A DNA stretch of 64,000 bases. Source: Williamsoniiplasma somnilux. GTDB taxonomy: Bacteria > Bacillota_I > Bacilli_A > Mycoplasmatales > Mycoplasmataceae. Below, one piece after another: positions 31,901-44,339 of the stretch; positions within the stretch are counted from its first letter, which is position 1, and each line of letters starts with the position of its first letter. The DNA is taken from the NCBI RefSeq assembly GCF_002804005.1, contig NZ_CP024965.1, forward strand, positions 744,001-808,000. The letters are read 5' to 3'. Under the pieces are notes generated by a model. The model was not told the DNA's origin. It ran no database searches and saw only the letters and a program-made list of their open reading frames with translations. A program made the position numbers and the translations under genes.

Positions 31901-32047
31901 TTTTAATTGATTAGATAAATTCAAACCAAAAGACAGCAAAGAAATAATAATTCCCATGACAATAATTAAAAAAAAGAAAAAGGAAAAATAGAAAAAACTT
32001 TTTCTCTTAAGATTAAATATAGCTTCTTTAAAAATTAGTTTAACCAT
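28964..32047 (-). CDS. Large FtsX/MacB-type ABC transporter permease
   Basis: A 1027-residue membrane protein. One helix at residues 15-40 is followed by a large extracellular domain, then three helices around residues 370-480, another helix near 540, a second large extracellular domain and a final block of three helices (FVSIIVLLIDVLTIILLSSMVV and following). This duplicated FtsX-domain layout is typical of ABC permeases that work mechanically on surface substrates. No ATPase gene is adjacent. AAGGA precedes the ATG, and a TATAAT box lies at 32068-32073. Substrate is unknown; lipoprotein or peptide export is possible. Confidence 0.85.
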
Positions 32048-32067
32048 TATTAAATCCTTATAATCAT

Positions 32068-32073
32068 ATTATA
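32068..32073 (-). promoter_or_regulatory. -10 box of the FtsX-type permease gene
   Basis: TATAAT on the minus strand, 20 bases before the start, preceded by TATAAGTGT 6 bases upstream. No clear -35 box. Confidence 0.45.
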
Positions 32074-32134
32074 CAAAAAACACTTATATTAGTAAGATAT
32101 AAAGTTATGAACATTATAATTTTTGTTTAAATAT

Positions 32135-32162
32135 AAAAAAAGATGCTTACACATCTTTTTTT
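32135..32162 (-). terminator. Terminator of the ATP synthase operon
   Basis: AAAAAAAGATG (32135-32145) pairs with CATCTTTTTTT (32152-32162) around CTTACA. It overlaps the last bases of atpC. Confidence 0.8.
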
Positions 32163-32460
32163 AAAATAATTTTTGTGGAGTGGGTAATTCATTCCCTGCT
32201 TCATCAACAAGATAAAGGCTTTCAGTAATTACTTTACATTGAATTCCATCAACCTTAACTATTCCTAAGTTTACATGAACGCGAGTTAAATTACCCTTTT
32301 CACGAAAACTTAAAATTCCAATTTTTAATGAAGATACTAATGGAATCATATTACCCATAATACCAATATCACCATCAATTGTTTGCACGTTAACGATGTC
32401 AACTTCTTTATCGTTAATGAAAGTTCCATCAGGAGTAACAATTTTTAGTTTAATACTCAT
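32161..32460 (-). CDS. atpC: ATP synthase epsilon subunit (short form)
   Basis: A 99-residue subunit of the F1 central stalk, beginning with the beta-sandwich domain: KLKIVTPDGTFINDKEVDIV, then QTIDGDIGIMGNMIPLVSSLKIGIL. The family is usually 130-140 residues; the C-terminal helical hairpin, which can inhibit ATP hydrolysis, is missing here. It is the last gene of the operon, 15 bases after atpD, with the terminator overlapping its stop. Confidence 0.93.
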   Translation of the reverse strand: MSIKLKIVTPDGTFINDKEVDIVNVQTIDGDIGIMGNMIPLVSSLKIGILSFREKGNLTRVHVNLGIVKVDGIQCKVITESLYLVDEAGNELPTPQKLF

Positions 32461-32474
32461 AATTGTTTTCCTCC

Positions 32475-34749
<2,275 letters not shown>

Positions 34750-34753
34750 TTAA

Positions 34754-36331
34754 TTATTTACCTAACTTATTGAAATCTTCTTGTTTCCCGTAATTTGTAG
34801 CTTTGTAGTCATGAATATTTTTAGTCATTTTAATAACAATTTTTTCAATTTCTTTGGTTGCTTCAGCAACTTCTTTTTCGTCATATGCTATTGCTTTTTC
34901 AACTTTGATTTTTATCAATTTAGCTGTTGCATTTTTTTCAAAATGAGTCATTACTTCATTTTTAAAACTTTCCATAGATTCAATTGGCAATCATTTAATA
35001 GCATGCGATTTAATCGCTAGCAATAATAGTGATTGATTAATTTGATTAATTGGTGAATATTGTCTTTGTTTTAGTAAAGCAATAATTCTTGCCCCATGTT
35101 CTAAAGTAGCTTTAGTAGTTTCATCTAAATCAGAACCAAATTTTGCAAATGATTCCAATTCATAGTATTGAGCTAACTCTAATTTTAAAGTTCCACTCAT
35201 TTGTTTTACTGCTTTAATTTGAGCAGTTGAACCAACACGAGAAACTGATGGACCAATATTAACAGCCGGTCTTACTCCTGAGTTAAATAAATCTGATGAT
35301 AAGAAAATTTGTCCATCAGTAATTGAAATAACATTAGTAGGTATATAAGCCGAAATATCTCCTGCTTGAGTTTCAATAATTGGTAACGCAGTAATTGAAC
35401 CACCACCAAATTTTTCATTAACTCTAGCTGCACGTTCTAATAAACGTGAATGCAAGTAGAAAACATCTCCAGGATACGCTTCACGCCCTGGTGGTCTTTT
35501 TAATAGAAGTGACATTTCACGATATGCTACAGCATGTTTTGAAAGATCATCATAAACTATTAAAACATCTTCTCCATTTTCCATTCATTCTTCTGCAATT
35601 GTAACCCCTGTATAAGGTGCTAAATATTGCAAAGGTGCTGATTGTGAAGCTCCGGCATTAACAATAACTGTGTAATCCATTGCTCCATGTTTTTTTAATT
35701 TTTCAACAACTTGAGCAATTGTTGAATCTTTTTGTCCAATTGAAACGTAAACACATTTTACTTTTTTACCTTTTTGATTAATTATTGCATCAATAGCAAT
35801 TGCAGTTTTACCTGTTTGACGATCTCCAATAATTAATTCACGTTGACCTTTACCAATTGGAATTGCTGAGTCAATTGTCAAGATCCCTGTTTCCAAGGGT
35901 TGATCAACAGATTTACGAGCCATAACTCCTGTTGCAATTTTTTCAACTGGTTTGTGTTTTTTAGTTTTGATTGGTCCATGGTCATCAATGGGATTTCCCA
36001 AAGCACTAACCACACGACCTAACATTTCATTACCAACAGGTGTTTCAACAATTTTTCCTGAACGTTTAACAATGTCTCCTTCTTTAATTAAAGTGTCATC
36101 ACCGACGATAACAGCTCCAATCGCACCTTCTTCAAGATTAAGAACCATTCCATAAACATTTTGTGGAAAAATTATCAGTTCACCCATCATAGCTTTATCT
36201 AATCCGTAAATTAAAGCAACACCATCTCCAACCGTGGCTACCGTTCCTTGTTCTGCTTGAACAACTTTTTTTCCATAGTTTTTAATTTGTTTTTCAATTA
36301 CTTCAGAGATTTCTTTAATATTTAAAGCCAT
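34754..36331 (-). CDS. atpA: ATP synthase alpha subunit
   Basis: A 525-residue non-catalytic nucleotide-binding subunit of F1. Walker A GDRQTGKT is at residues 169-176 and the signature [14 protein letters not shown] is further on. Two UGA codons (after VTIAEE and near the end) split a standard-code reading but are Trp. It starts 20 bases after atpH with an AGAGG ribosome site. Confidence 0.97.
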
Positions 36332-36351
36332 ATTACCAAACCTCTCTAATT

Positions 36352-36903
36352 TTATTTTTTGGCTAGTGCTTCATAACGCAGTTGATCTAATCTACCTTTG
36401 ATTGTTCCATCAAAAATATTATTAGCAACAATTATTTGGACACCACCAATTAATTTTTCATCAATTTTATTAACAAGCTTAACTTGCTTTTTTAATTTTT
36501 TTGATACTTTAATTTCCATTGTCAAAATCTGTTTATCACTAATTTTAGTTGTAGATCAAACTACACCATAAACAAGATCTTGTAATGCCATTAATTTTTT
36601 ACGCATACTTTTAAAAATTGCACGCGCATAAGGGAATGAACCTGTTTCAACCAACATTTTCATGGCGTTAACTAAATATTCATTAACTCCGTTTTTAGCA
36701 AAAGTTTCATCAACAATTTTTAATTGTTGATTACGAAAATCTTTTGTTCTTACGGAAAGAATTTGTACAAAATCATTTCTATTTTTTAATAAATCAATCA
36801 AAACTGTCGCTTGAGCAATATATCGATCAACTTGTTTTTGTTCAACTGCAATATTTTTTAGAGCATTACCTCAATTATCGATAACTGATTCTTTTAAAAT
36901 CAT
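36352..36903 (-). CDS. atpH: ATP synthase delta subunit
   Basis: A 183-residue peripheral-stalk subunit joining F1 to subunit b. It is helical throughout, with [19 protein letters not shown] near the N-terminus and the family end [21 protein letters not shown] then [14 protein letters not shown]. Low sequence conservation is normal for this subunit; position between atpF and atpA makes the assignment firm. UGA Trp codons occur at the N-terminus and in the middle. Confidence 0.92.
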
Positions 36904-36907
36904 TTAA

Positions 36908-37459
36908 CTATTTAGCCTTTTTATTTTTATCTAAATCTTCAATAAATTGGTCAATTAACTCTTGATTTTTTGTTTTAGAAACTTCTGTTTCTAAAACTTT
37001 TGAAGCAGCTGCAAAAGCAACATTAATAATAGATTCACGAATTTCTTCTTGAGCTTTTGCTCGTTCTCTTAAAATTGAGTTCTTCGCGTGATTTTGTAAA
37101 TTTGATGCTTCGTTATTTGCTGTTTCAAGAATTTGCGTTTTTTGAACATCAGCATCAACACGAGCATTTTTAATTATTAATAAAGATTCAGTTTTAGCGT
37201 CCCTCAACACCATTTCTGCTTCTCGTCGATCTTTATTAGCTAATGTTTGTTTTTCAACAGCATCATCTAATAATTCATTAATTTTAGCTCTACGATTATC
37301 AATAGAACTTCTAAATGGTTTATAAACCAATTTGGATAAGACAATGATAATAACAATAGTTGCTAAGACGTGTGCAATAAAATTTGGTAAATTTGGAAAT
37401 AATTGTCCAACAACTTCTGGAACACCAGGAGTTGCTAAAAACGGAATACCAAATGTCAT
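36908..37459 (-). CDS. atpF: ATP synthase b subunit
   Basis: A 183-residue stator subunit: a single membrane helix (about residues 28-45, FIAHVLATIVIIIVLSKLV), then KPFRSSIDNRRAKINELLDD and a long charged coiled coil. Many mollicute b subunits have a lipoprotein signal; here there is no lipobox Cys. AGAAGG precedes the ATG. It is 47 bases downstream of atpE and 4 bases upstream of atpH. Confidence 0.94.
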   Translation of the reverse strand: MTFGIPFLATPGVPEVVGQLFPNLPNFIAHVLATIVIIIVLSKLVYKPFRSSIDNRRAKINELLDDAVEKQTLANKDRREAEMVLRDAKTESLLIIKNARVDADVQKTQILETANNEASNLQNHAKNSILRERAKAQEEIRESIINVAFAAASKVLETEVSKTKNQELIDQFIEDLDKNKKAK

Positions 37460-37506
37460 ATTATTACCTTCTTTCTTCTAATATTTAATAATAAACAAAA
37501 CCTTTA

Positions 37507-37833
37507 TTATGCAACGAATACCAAAAGAATTGCGATAACTAAAGCATAGATAGCTCCTGATTCAGCAATCCCTGCTGCAATAATCATTGTTGAAGTAATT
37601 TTTGATGCCATTTCTGGGTTTCTTCCGATTGCCATACATGCACCTTGTCCAACTGCACCTTGTCCGATTCCTGCTCCGAATACTCCAATTCCCGCAACTC
37701 CGGCTCCTAAGAATTTTAATCCATCTCCAGTTGAAGTTGTTGCTGCTGTTTCTGCTAAAAAGTTTGGCAAGATTGTTGCAAGGGCTGCAAATAAATTACC
37801 ATAAACGTTTGCCATTAATTCTGTAAATAACAT
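37507..37833 (-). CDS. atpE: ATP synthase c subunit
   Basis: A 108-residue rotor-ring subunit. Two helices (about residues 41-66 and 80-107) flank the polar loop GRNPEM; an extra N-terminal stretch of about 35 residues ([15 protein letters not shown]...) precedes them. The ion-binding Glu91 lies in [12 protein letters not shown], followed by Ser92, and Gln58 lies in the first helix ([12 protein letters not shown]). These three positions align with the sodium-binding Gln/Glu/Ser of the Ilyobacter c ring. AAAGGAG precedes the ATG. Confidence 0.96.
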   Translation of the reverse strand: MLFTELMANVYGNLFAALATILPNFLAETAATTSTGDGLKFLGAGVAGIGVFGAGIGQGAVGQGACMAIGRNPEMASKITSTMIIAAGIAESGAIYALVIAILLVFVA

Positions 37834-37850
37834 ATTTAAGTTCTCCTTTT

Positions 37851-38738
37851 TTATAAAACTACTTGTTTTTGTTTTTTTGTTTTTTTAATGCGCTTCATTT
37901 CAATTTGTCCAGAACTTGCTACTACAACTTCTGGTCTCACATGCATTTGACCTTCTGATTCTTCTTCACCCATGGCCTCTGATCAATAAGATAACGTCAG
38001 CATTGTAAAGACCACGGCTTGAATGCTTCCTTCAAATAAATCGAAGTACATATGAAACATTGGTGCAACAAGTGTTGTGAAAATATTAAATCCTGATCAG
38101 AAATAAATATACTGCTGTTTTCAAGTTATATCTCAGCTGTCTTCTGAATTATAAATATCCACATTCAATCAAGTATGACCTTCAAGAATTGAAACATTTC
38201 CTGAAAAACCTGCTTGAATTCCGATTGATAACGAATATAGAAGTCCTAAAATAATTGAACCACCTAGTAAGTTACCAAATAAACGGAATGATATTGAAAC
38301 TAAAGGAGTAAATTGTGTAAAGATTTCAATTGGATTAATGTACTTTTTGAAGTATGCCATTTTTTGATATTTAAAACCAAAATAATAAATCCCAAAAAAG
38401 GTCACAAGCCCCATTGATAGAGTTACTGTGTATGAAGTTGTCGCTGATTCTACACCAAGTAAACTAATTAGCGATGAAACAATAATGTATAAAATTATAT
38501 ACAAAGCATAAGGAGTTAATTTTCTGTATTTTGTTCCCATGATCGAAACCACTAGATTCTCTACAGAAGAAACTAACATTTCGATTAGTACTAAAAAACC
38601 ACTTATACGTTCGCCTTCTTTATGACCGCGAATTTTCACGTTGTAAGTGATCGCAATTGTACAAATAACAATTGTTGTCAAAATTATTGACGTAAATTGT
38701 TGGGACATTTTATTTCATCCTTCGAATAACTCACCCAT
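37851..38738 (-). CDS. atpB: ATP synthase a subunit
   Basis: A 295-residue membrane stator with five to six helices. The essential Arg152 lies in [14 protein letters not shown]. The first in-frame ATG (38738, MGELFEGWNK) follows GGAGGGAG; a second ATG at 38708 also has an AAGGA, so the start is not fully settled. The C-terminal end is a hydrophilic basic tail ([12 protein letters not shown]) after an extracellular Trp/Tyr-rich segment. Several UGA Trp codons occur in that segment. Confidence 0.95.
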
Positions 38739-38776
38739 TAACTTTCTCCCTCCTTTTCTTTAAACTATTAAGCATT

Positions 38777-39181
38777 TTATTTATCTAAATAAAGGGAATT
38801 TTGTTTTAATAAAATTCCATTAAAAAACGGAAATAAAATAACCGGCACAAGGCCAATTAAAACTCCCATAATATAAAATGGTGTTCCTTTAAATAAGAAC
38901 GCTAATAGTAATGGAATCATATAAATACCAACGCGCACAACATACATAAAGTAATATAAATAATGGTTTTCTGTTTTCATTAACTGGGCAACAGCTTTCT
39001 TCATTACAAAGATTGCCAACATTGCCGCTGTTGCACCTAACAAATAACCAGTAATTCAATTTCATTGAATAGTTTTGGTGCCAACCAAGACCAACAAAAC
39101 TATTAAAGATATTAAATTAGTTATAACCAATAAAGCATAAACCATCAATTCAGCCTTATTCAGTTTTTTTAACCTATTCAC
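38777..39181 (-). CDS. AtpI-like membrane protein, first gene of the ATP synthase operon
   Basis: A 134-residue protein with four hydrophobic segments, in the AtpI position upstream of atpB. I start it at GTG 39181 (NRLKKLNKAELMVYALLV), the first start in the frame after AAAGGAG, although the spacing of 13 bases is long. Two UGA Trp codons lie around QWNWITGY. It ends 38 bases before atpB. AtpI is thought to help c-ring assembly or Mg2+ supply; the sequence itself is too divergent to prove family membership. Confidence 0.75.
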
Positions 39182-39292
39182 TTTATCAAAAAGACTCCTT
39201 TGAATTTCTTATAATTCCATTAATATAATTTTACCTAAAAGCATATTTGAATATATAGTTTTTAAAGAAATTTATAATAATAGTTTTCTATA

Positions 39293-39318
39293 AAAAAACC
39301 ACCATTTGGTGGTTTTTT
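39293..39318 (-). terminator. Terminator after the decayed ABC permease
   Basis: AAAAAACCACC (39293-39303) pairs with GGTGGTTTTTT (39308-39318) around ATTT. It separates the pseudogene pair from the ATP synthase promoter region (39182-39290, AT-rich, no clear promoter boxes). Confidence 0.82.
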
Positions 39319-39417
39319 CCGTTCTTTTAACAAAACTCTTATTTTTTTACTGAAATACTGATTATAAATTTTAGTTTTTAGTTTTGTTTAAATTAAGAAA
39401 TTAAATAATATTTTATT

Positions 39418-40227
39418 TTAGTTAAAAAAACGGTTGTCTGGATTACTATTAATAATTCTTTTACTATTATTTTTATTATAAAAATTTCAACCAAGCATAA
39501 TAACAATATAAAAAATATTCATTATGTAAATTCATCAATATTCAATTTTATATTTTTCAACATCCTGAGGAATTGATAAGATATTGTTAAAGAACAGGAT
39601 AATCATATAAAAATAATTTAGATTATATAATTTTGGATTGTCTTGAGCAGTAAGAATCAAAATAAAATATAAAAACATTAATAAAGCGCAAATAATTATT
39701 AAGCAATTTGCTAAGGGATGGATTTTACCCGATTTAAAAGATTGGTAAGAAACTCATGAACAAGCAAAATAAACTAATGTTGGTCCTAAGAATAAATAAA
39801 AAATGAAAAATAGTACCAAAGTTGTTTGCGGATCTTGTGGTCAACCAGCATCCTGATATGCAATACATAAAAGAATCAAAGAAATTACAGATTGCAACAA
39901 TATCAAACTATACAAAGCTAAATTAATTCCAAAGAAATAATTTTGTTTAAAAAAACTATTTGCAAATAAATTTTTTACATACCCGTTTTTAATATTTACA
40001 TTAATTGTTCTATTTAAATACCATGCGACACCACACACTAAAATCAATCTAACTGAAAAAGCAATATTTGTAGTTGCACTAGCAACGTTCTTATTTTCGC
40101 CGATTAATTAATAACGCAAGAGATATTGAAATTGTTAATAATAAATTAATATCGTTAAAAATGTTTTGGAAATACTGTCAAAGAAACTTAATAAAGTTCT
40201 TTGAGCAATTAACAAAGTTTTATTCAT
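39418..40227 (-). pseudogene. ABC transporter permease, frameshifted
   Basis: A membrane protein of about 269 residues in two frames. The start MNKTLLIAQRTLLSFFDSIS is in frame with the C-terminal part (GENKNVASATTNIAFSVRL to the end), but the helix in between (NIFNDINLLLTISISLALLI) is read only in another frame. Two compensating single-base shifts are needed, one at an A run near 40167 and one near 40105; two TAA stops interrupt the start frame between them. At least five more helices follow, with UGA Trp codons. The start overlaps the end of the ATPase gene. It is likely inactive unless these are sequencing errors. Confidence 0.75.
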
Positions 40228-40937
40228 AAGTATCACCTTTTTTAAAATCAAAGTTTTTAATTTTATTTTTAATAATTTGTTTACGTTTTGTATAATCACC
40301 ATCTAATTTAAAATCATCAATTATTTTCCCTTTTTGAAAATAAATAACTCTACTACAAAATTTTGCCATTTCTTCTTCATCGTGTGTGATCATAATGACT
40401 GTTTTACCTAGATTGATAATTTCTTCAATATTTTTTTGATAATTGTTTTAAAACGTTTATCTATTCCTGTCAAAACTTCATCTAAAATTAAAATGGAAAA
40501 AGGTTTAATCAAGGCGACTGCAAATCTTAATCTTTGTTTTTGACCAAAACTTAATTCTTTGAATTTTAACATAGCCACATTTTCTAACTCGTAATCATTA
40601 AGTACCTTGTTGATATCACAAGCAAAACTATTGGCTTTATTTAAAAATATTAACTGATTGATGACAGTTTTTTCATCAAAAAAAGAATCTTGAAAAACAA
40701 CAGAAAAAAGTGGTTCATTAGCATTAATTTCTATTTGCCCTTTTTGAAATGCTTTAGCTCCAGTTATTAAATCAATAAAAGTTGATTTGCCACTTCCGTT
40801 TTGACCATAAATACCAATTACTTCTTTATCTTTAATTTCTAGTTCCTTTACAAAATATCGAACACAACTTTTTTTCTTGTTAAAAAAGAGTATTCTGGAC
40901 CAGTTATTGAGTAATGCAAATTATTTATTTTTAACAT
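40220..40937 (-). pseudogene. ABC transporter ATP-binding protein, frameshifted
   Basis: An ABC ATPase of about 239 residues that needs two frameshifts. The start MLKINNLHYSITGPEYS leaves its frame near 40885 in the stretch TTTTTTAACAAGAAAAAAAG. The core frame then holds Walker A YGQNGSGKST, signature LSFGQKQRLRF and Walker B ILILDEVLTGID. A second shift in the A run near 40433 is needed for the switch region ITHDEEEMAKF. The signature has Phe in place of Ser-Gly (LSGGQ). It pairs with the overlapping permease at 39418-40227, also broken. Confidence 0.78.
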
Positions 40938-41057
40938 AAAAACCCTATTTTACAATTTATAAACCTTGCATCACAAAAAAATGAGTTAATCAAATTAATA
41001 TTTGTATTACTAAAATTTGAAACATAAGATTTGTGCCATAAAAGAGATAAACTATTT

Positions 41058-41096
41058 AAAAAAGTCACTTCTCAAAATTTGGAAAATGACTTTTTT
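41058..41096 (-). terminator. Terminator of upp
   Basis: AAAAAAGTCA (41058-41067) pairs with TGACTTTTTT (41087-41096); the 19-base loop can pair further. It lies 5 bases after the upp stop codon. Confidence 0.75.
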
Positions 41097-41101
41097 AATA
41101 A

Positions 41102-41725
41102 TTATTTTGTTCCAAAAATTCTATCCCCGGCATCTCCAAGGCCTGGAACGATATATGAATCAGCATCCAATTTTTCATCTAAACTCGCTGCAAAAATATC
41201 GACATCAGGGTGGGCTTTACTTAGAGCGTCAACACCTTCAGGACAAGCAACTAAACAAATAAATTTAATAGTTTTTGCCCCTCATTCTTTTACTATATCA
41301 ATCGCTTTAATCGCTGATCCACCTGTTGCTAACATTGGATCTACAACAAGAATAAAAGATTGTTCAATATCTGATGTTTTCTTTGCAAAATATTGAACTG
41401 GTTGTTTAGTAACTTCATCTCTATATAACCCCACATGAGCAATTCTTGCTGTTGGAATAATTGATTGAATACCATCAACCATTCCCAATCCAGCTCTTAA
41501 GATTGGGACAAGAACTACAGGAGATTCAATTGTATAACCAATTGTGTCAGTTACTGGTGTCTTAATTTTAATTGGTGCAACCGGAACATCTCTAAAAACT
41601 TCATAAACCATTAGTGATGCAATTTCATTAAGATTCTCTCTGAAATCCTTTGAAGATGTTTCTATCCTTCTCATTCTTGTTAATTTATCCAATATTAATG
41701 GATGTTTAAATTCTGTAAATGCCAT
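41102..41725 (-). CDS. upp: Uracil phosphoribosyltransferase
   Basis: A 207-residue salvage enzyme: uracil + PRPP to UMP. The PRPP-binding motif [12 protein letters not shown] is at residues 128-139, [10 protein letters not shown] precedes it, and the uracil-binding end [10 protein letters not shown] is near the C-terminus. Length is typical. GGGAG precedes the ATG. A terminator at the end of lemA lies just upstream, so upp probably has its own promoter. It works with the uracil permease at 26610-28022. Confidence 0.97.
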
Positions 41726-41770
41726 AAATTATTCTTCTCCCTTTTTAATAATAAATTAGCTCAGAAAAAA

Positions 41771-41787
41771 AGCAACTATAGGTTGCT
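41771..41787 (-). terminator. Terminator overlapping the lemA stop
   Basis: AGCAAC (41771-41776) pairs with GTTGCT (41782-41787) around TATAG; a T run follows on the minus strand. The last base of the stem belongs to the lemA stop codon. Confidence 0.65.
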
Positions 41788-42461
41788 TAATTTGCAAAGA
41801 AGTCTTTTTTAGACTCAATTTTAGTTTCTTGTGATGCAATGAAAGGAATTCTTGTTGTTAACTCCATTTTAGATGCAACAATTTTGTTTGTAGGTCAAAT
41901 TTGAATTTGACGATTTCAAGTAGTAACAAAATCATTGTAATTTGATCTTGCTGCAGTTATTTCGCGTTGTAAATAATCGTTTTTTTGCATTGCATCACGA
42001 ACAGTGTTTTGTGATTTTAAATCTGGATAATTTTCAACAGAAATATTAATTTTTGAGTATGCTTTATCTAAAATTTGATTAATTTCGTTTCTTTCAATAT
42101 CAGCATCTGGGTTTTGTCCACTTCTGTATTGAGAAACTTTTAACATAACTTCTTTATCTAAGTTGATTGATTTTTTTAATAGTGAAGATGTATTTTGCAA
42201 AATAACAACACGTTGTTCGATCACGTTATCGATTTCACTTGCAGCACCTTGAATAGATTGCTCTAATTTATTAAAATAGTTTCTTGCCGAAATTTTTTTA
42301 ATTAAAAAAATTACACCCGGGATGATTAATAAACATCACAAAACAATTTCAAAAACTTTTGAACCGGTTCCAATTTCCATTTTAATTTTTTTATTGATGA
42401 CATTTATGTCTTGTCCTTCGTTATTAATTGGACCGCTTTGTTCATCTAGTAGATTTGCCAT
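41787..42461 (-). CDS. lemA: LemA family protein
   Basis: A 224-residue protein: N-terminal soluble stretch, one membrane helix (about residues 35-53, VFEIVLWCLLIIPGVIFLI), then the long helical LemA domain with ...ISVENYPDLKSQNTVRDAM (the hallmark YPDLK) and ITAARSNYNDFVTTWNRQI. The helix placement, with an N-terminal extension of about 30 residues, is slightly longer than usual. It follows the DUF3137-like gene by 25 bases, the common pairing. Function of LemA is unknown. GAGGAG precedes the ATG. Confidence 0.93.
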
Positions 42462-42486
42462 ATAAATACTCCTCTTTTGCTTTATT

Positions 42487-44328
42487 TTATATTTTTTTTC
42501 TTAAAAATGCTTCATCTTCATCTTGTAATGGATTAATCTCAACAAAACTTAAAATGTTTTGTTTCAAAATAGAATCAAAAATATCAGTATTTTGCTTTTC
42601 TAAGAATTCATTTCAGTTATCATTTAATTTTCCATTTTCTAAAAGTTTAGCACGTTGAATTTTTTCAGATTTTTTCAAATAAACATTTGATGTTTTTTCA
42701 ACAGGTAAATACTCGACTCATGGAACAGGCACCATATGTACAGAACCATTTCTTGCTGTTCTTGGAATGTAATCAATTTGATTAATTCCTTCAAAACCTA
42801 TTGATGTAACTTTATGAATTTCAAAATCTTTTTCAGAATTTACAAGCTCACTTTTTAAAATATTTTCAGTAATAGAATCAGGATGATTCAAAAGATCTGG
42901 GTTAAATTTATTTAAAATTTCTTCAACTTGTCAACTTGATAATTCATCAGTATTTTTTATTTTTCCATAAATATAATCATTTGATTTTAATTCTCTAAAT
43001 AAATTAATTGAAAGGATTGGAGCAAATAGAAAATAAAAATGATGAAAATATTCATTTAAATGATTTATAAAAGTTTTGCGCATTTCTTCTATATCATAAG
43101 TTATATAAACATATGGATCATCATCTAGGATGTCATTATTAAAATTGTCAAATACAAGTTTAACAATTTCACCCTTTTTTTCCATATGAAAATTGTCACC
43201 AAATCCCACTTCTGTGTCTGATAAAAGTTTAATCATTTGATTTTGAGATGTTTTATCAAAAATTAATCTAAAATCTTTTTCATTATTTCTGTCTGTAGAA
43301 CCAAAAGCTACTTCAAACTTTGGATTTGAAGATATCATGTTAAAAGTTTCATTTTTATTAACTGCTTTTATATTTTTTTTCTCTAACTTAGAAATTTCCT
43401 TTTCAATTTGTCTTTCACTAAGACCGCCAATATTTTGAGGACTTCTTGAAAAAGATAATTTTGGAGCTGCTGGGGTTTTATAAATTAGAGCAGAATCGTT
43501 GTAATAATTAGGAAATGGTTTTATTACTGATGCAGTTAATGTCTCATATTTAGTAACCATTCTTGTTTTTCCGTTACTATCTCGTTCTGTTTCTGTCCAA
43601 CTAACAGTTAATGATCCTGTGTAAATTTTTTCACTCATTTCATGGATTTTCTTTTCATAAATCAAAAATGGATTTCCATAAATATCACCAGTTTGAGCAA
43701 AAACAACCGATTCAAATTTTGATAAATTTTTTACATTTAATTCTTGTTGTTTATTTTTTGTAAGATAAGAATCTAATGAAAAAATCGGCAACAATTTTTG
43801 AAGAAGAACTTGAGGAATATTCAAATTAAAAGAATTATTTAAATTTTCTAATTGTTGATAAGCAATTTCGATTTGTTCTTCTTGTTTGTTGTGCGTTTTT
43901 TCAACGGCTATTTTTAATTCTTTTAATTTTGGGTTAATTTTTTTGAATATTCAAAATAAAAGAAAAATTTCTAAAAAACTAACTAAAATTGTTCCAATGA
44001 TTACAGGAATTTTTATAGTGTTAGAAATATGACTTCAACTCAAAATAACATATCACAAGGTTAAAATAATACCTACCAAAAAAATAACTAACAAGACAAT
44101 TAAAAAAATTTTAATATTTTTCTTTTTCTTAATTAATTTATTTTCTTGTTCTAATTTCTCTTCTAATTTAGTAATTTTTTGAGATATTTGTTTATTCGCA
44201 CTAACATCTACTTTTGATTTTTCAACAAGTTCATCAAAATATTTTGTTGCAGAATTTGTAAACTCATCTTTAAATTTATTCTTGTATTGTTCAATCGGAT
44301 CATAAATATCTAAATTATTTGCTGACAT
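42487..44328 (-). CDS. Large membrane protein, DUF3137-like, paired with lemA
   Basis: A 613-residue protein: an N-terminal coiled-coil region (about 1-65, ISQKITKLEEKLEQENKLIK), two membrane helices (about 72-92 and 102-124), then a large cytoplasmic domain. The region YGNPFLIYEKKIHEMSEKIY followed by a Lys-rich strand recalls DUF3137 proteins, which commonly neighbour LemA. Assignment rests mainly on the architecture and the neighbour. It lies 11 bases after glyA and 25 bases before lemA, so rpiB-glyA-this-lemA look like one operon. Confidence 0.65.
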
Positions 44329-44339
44329 AAAGAGTTTCC

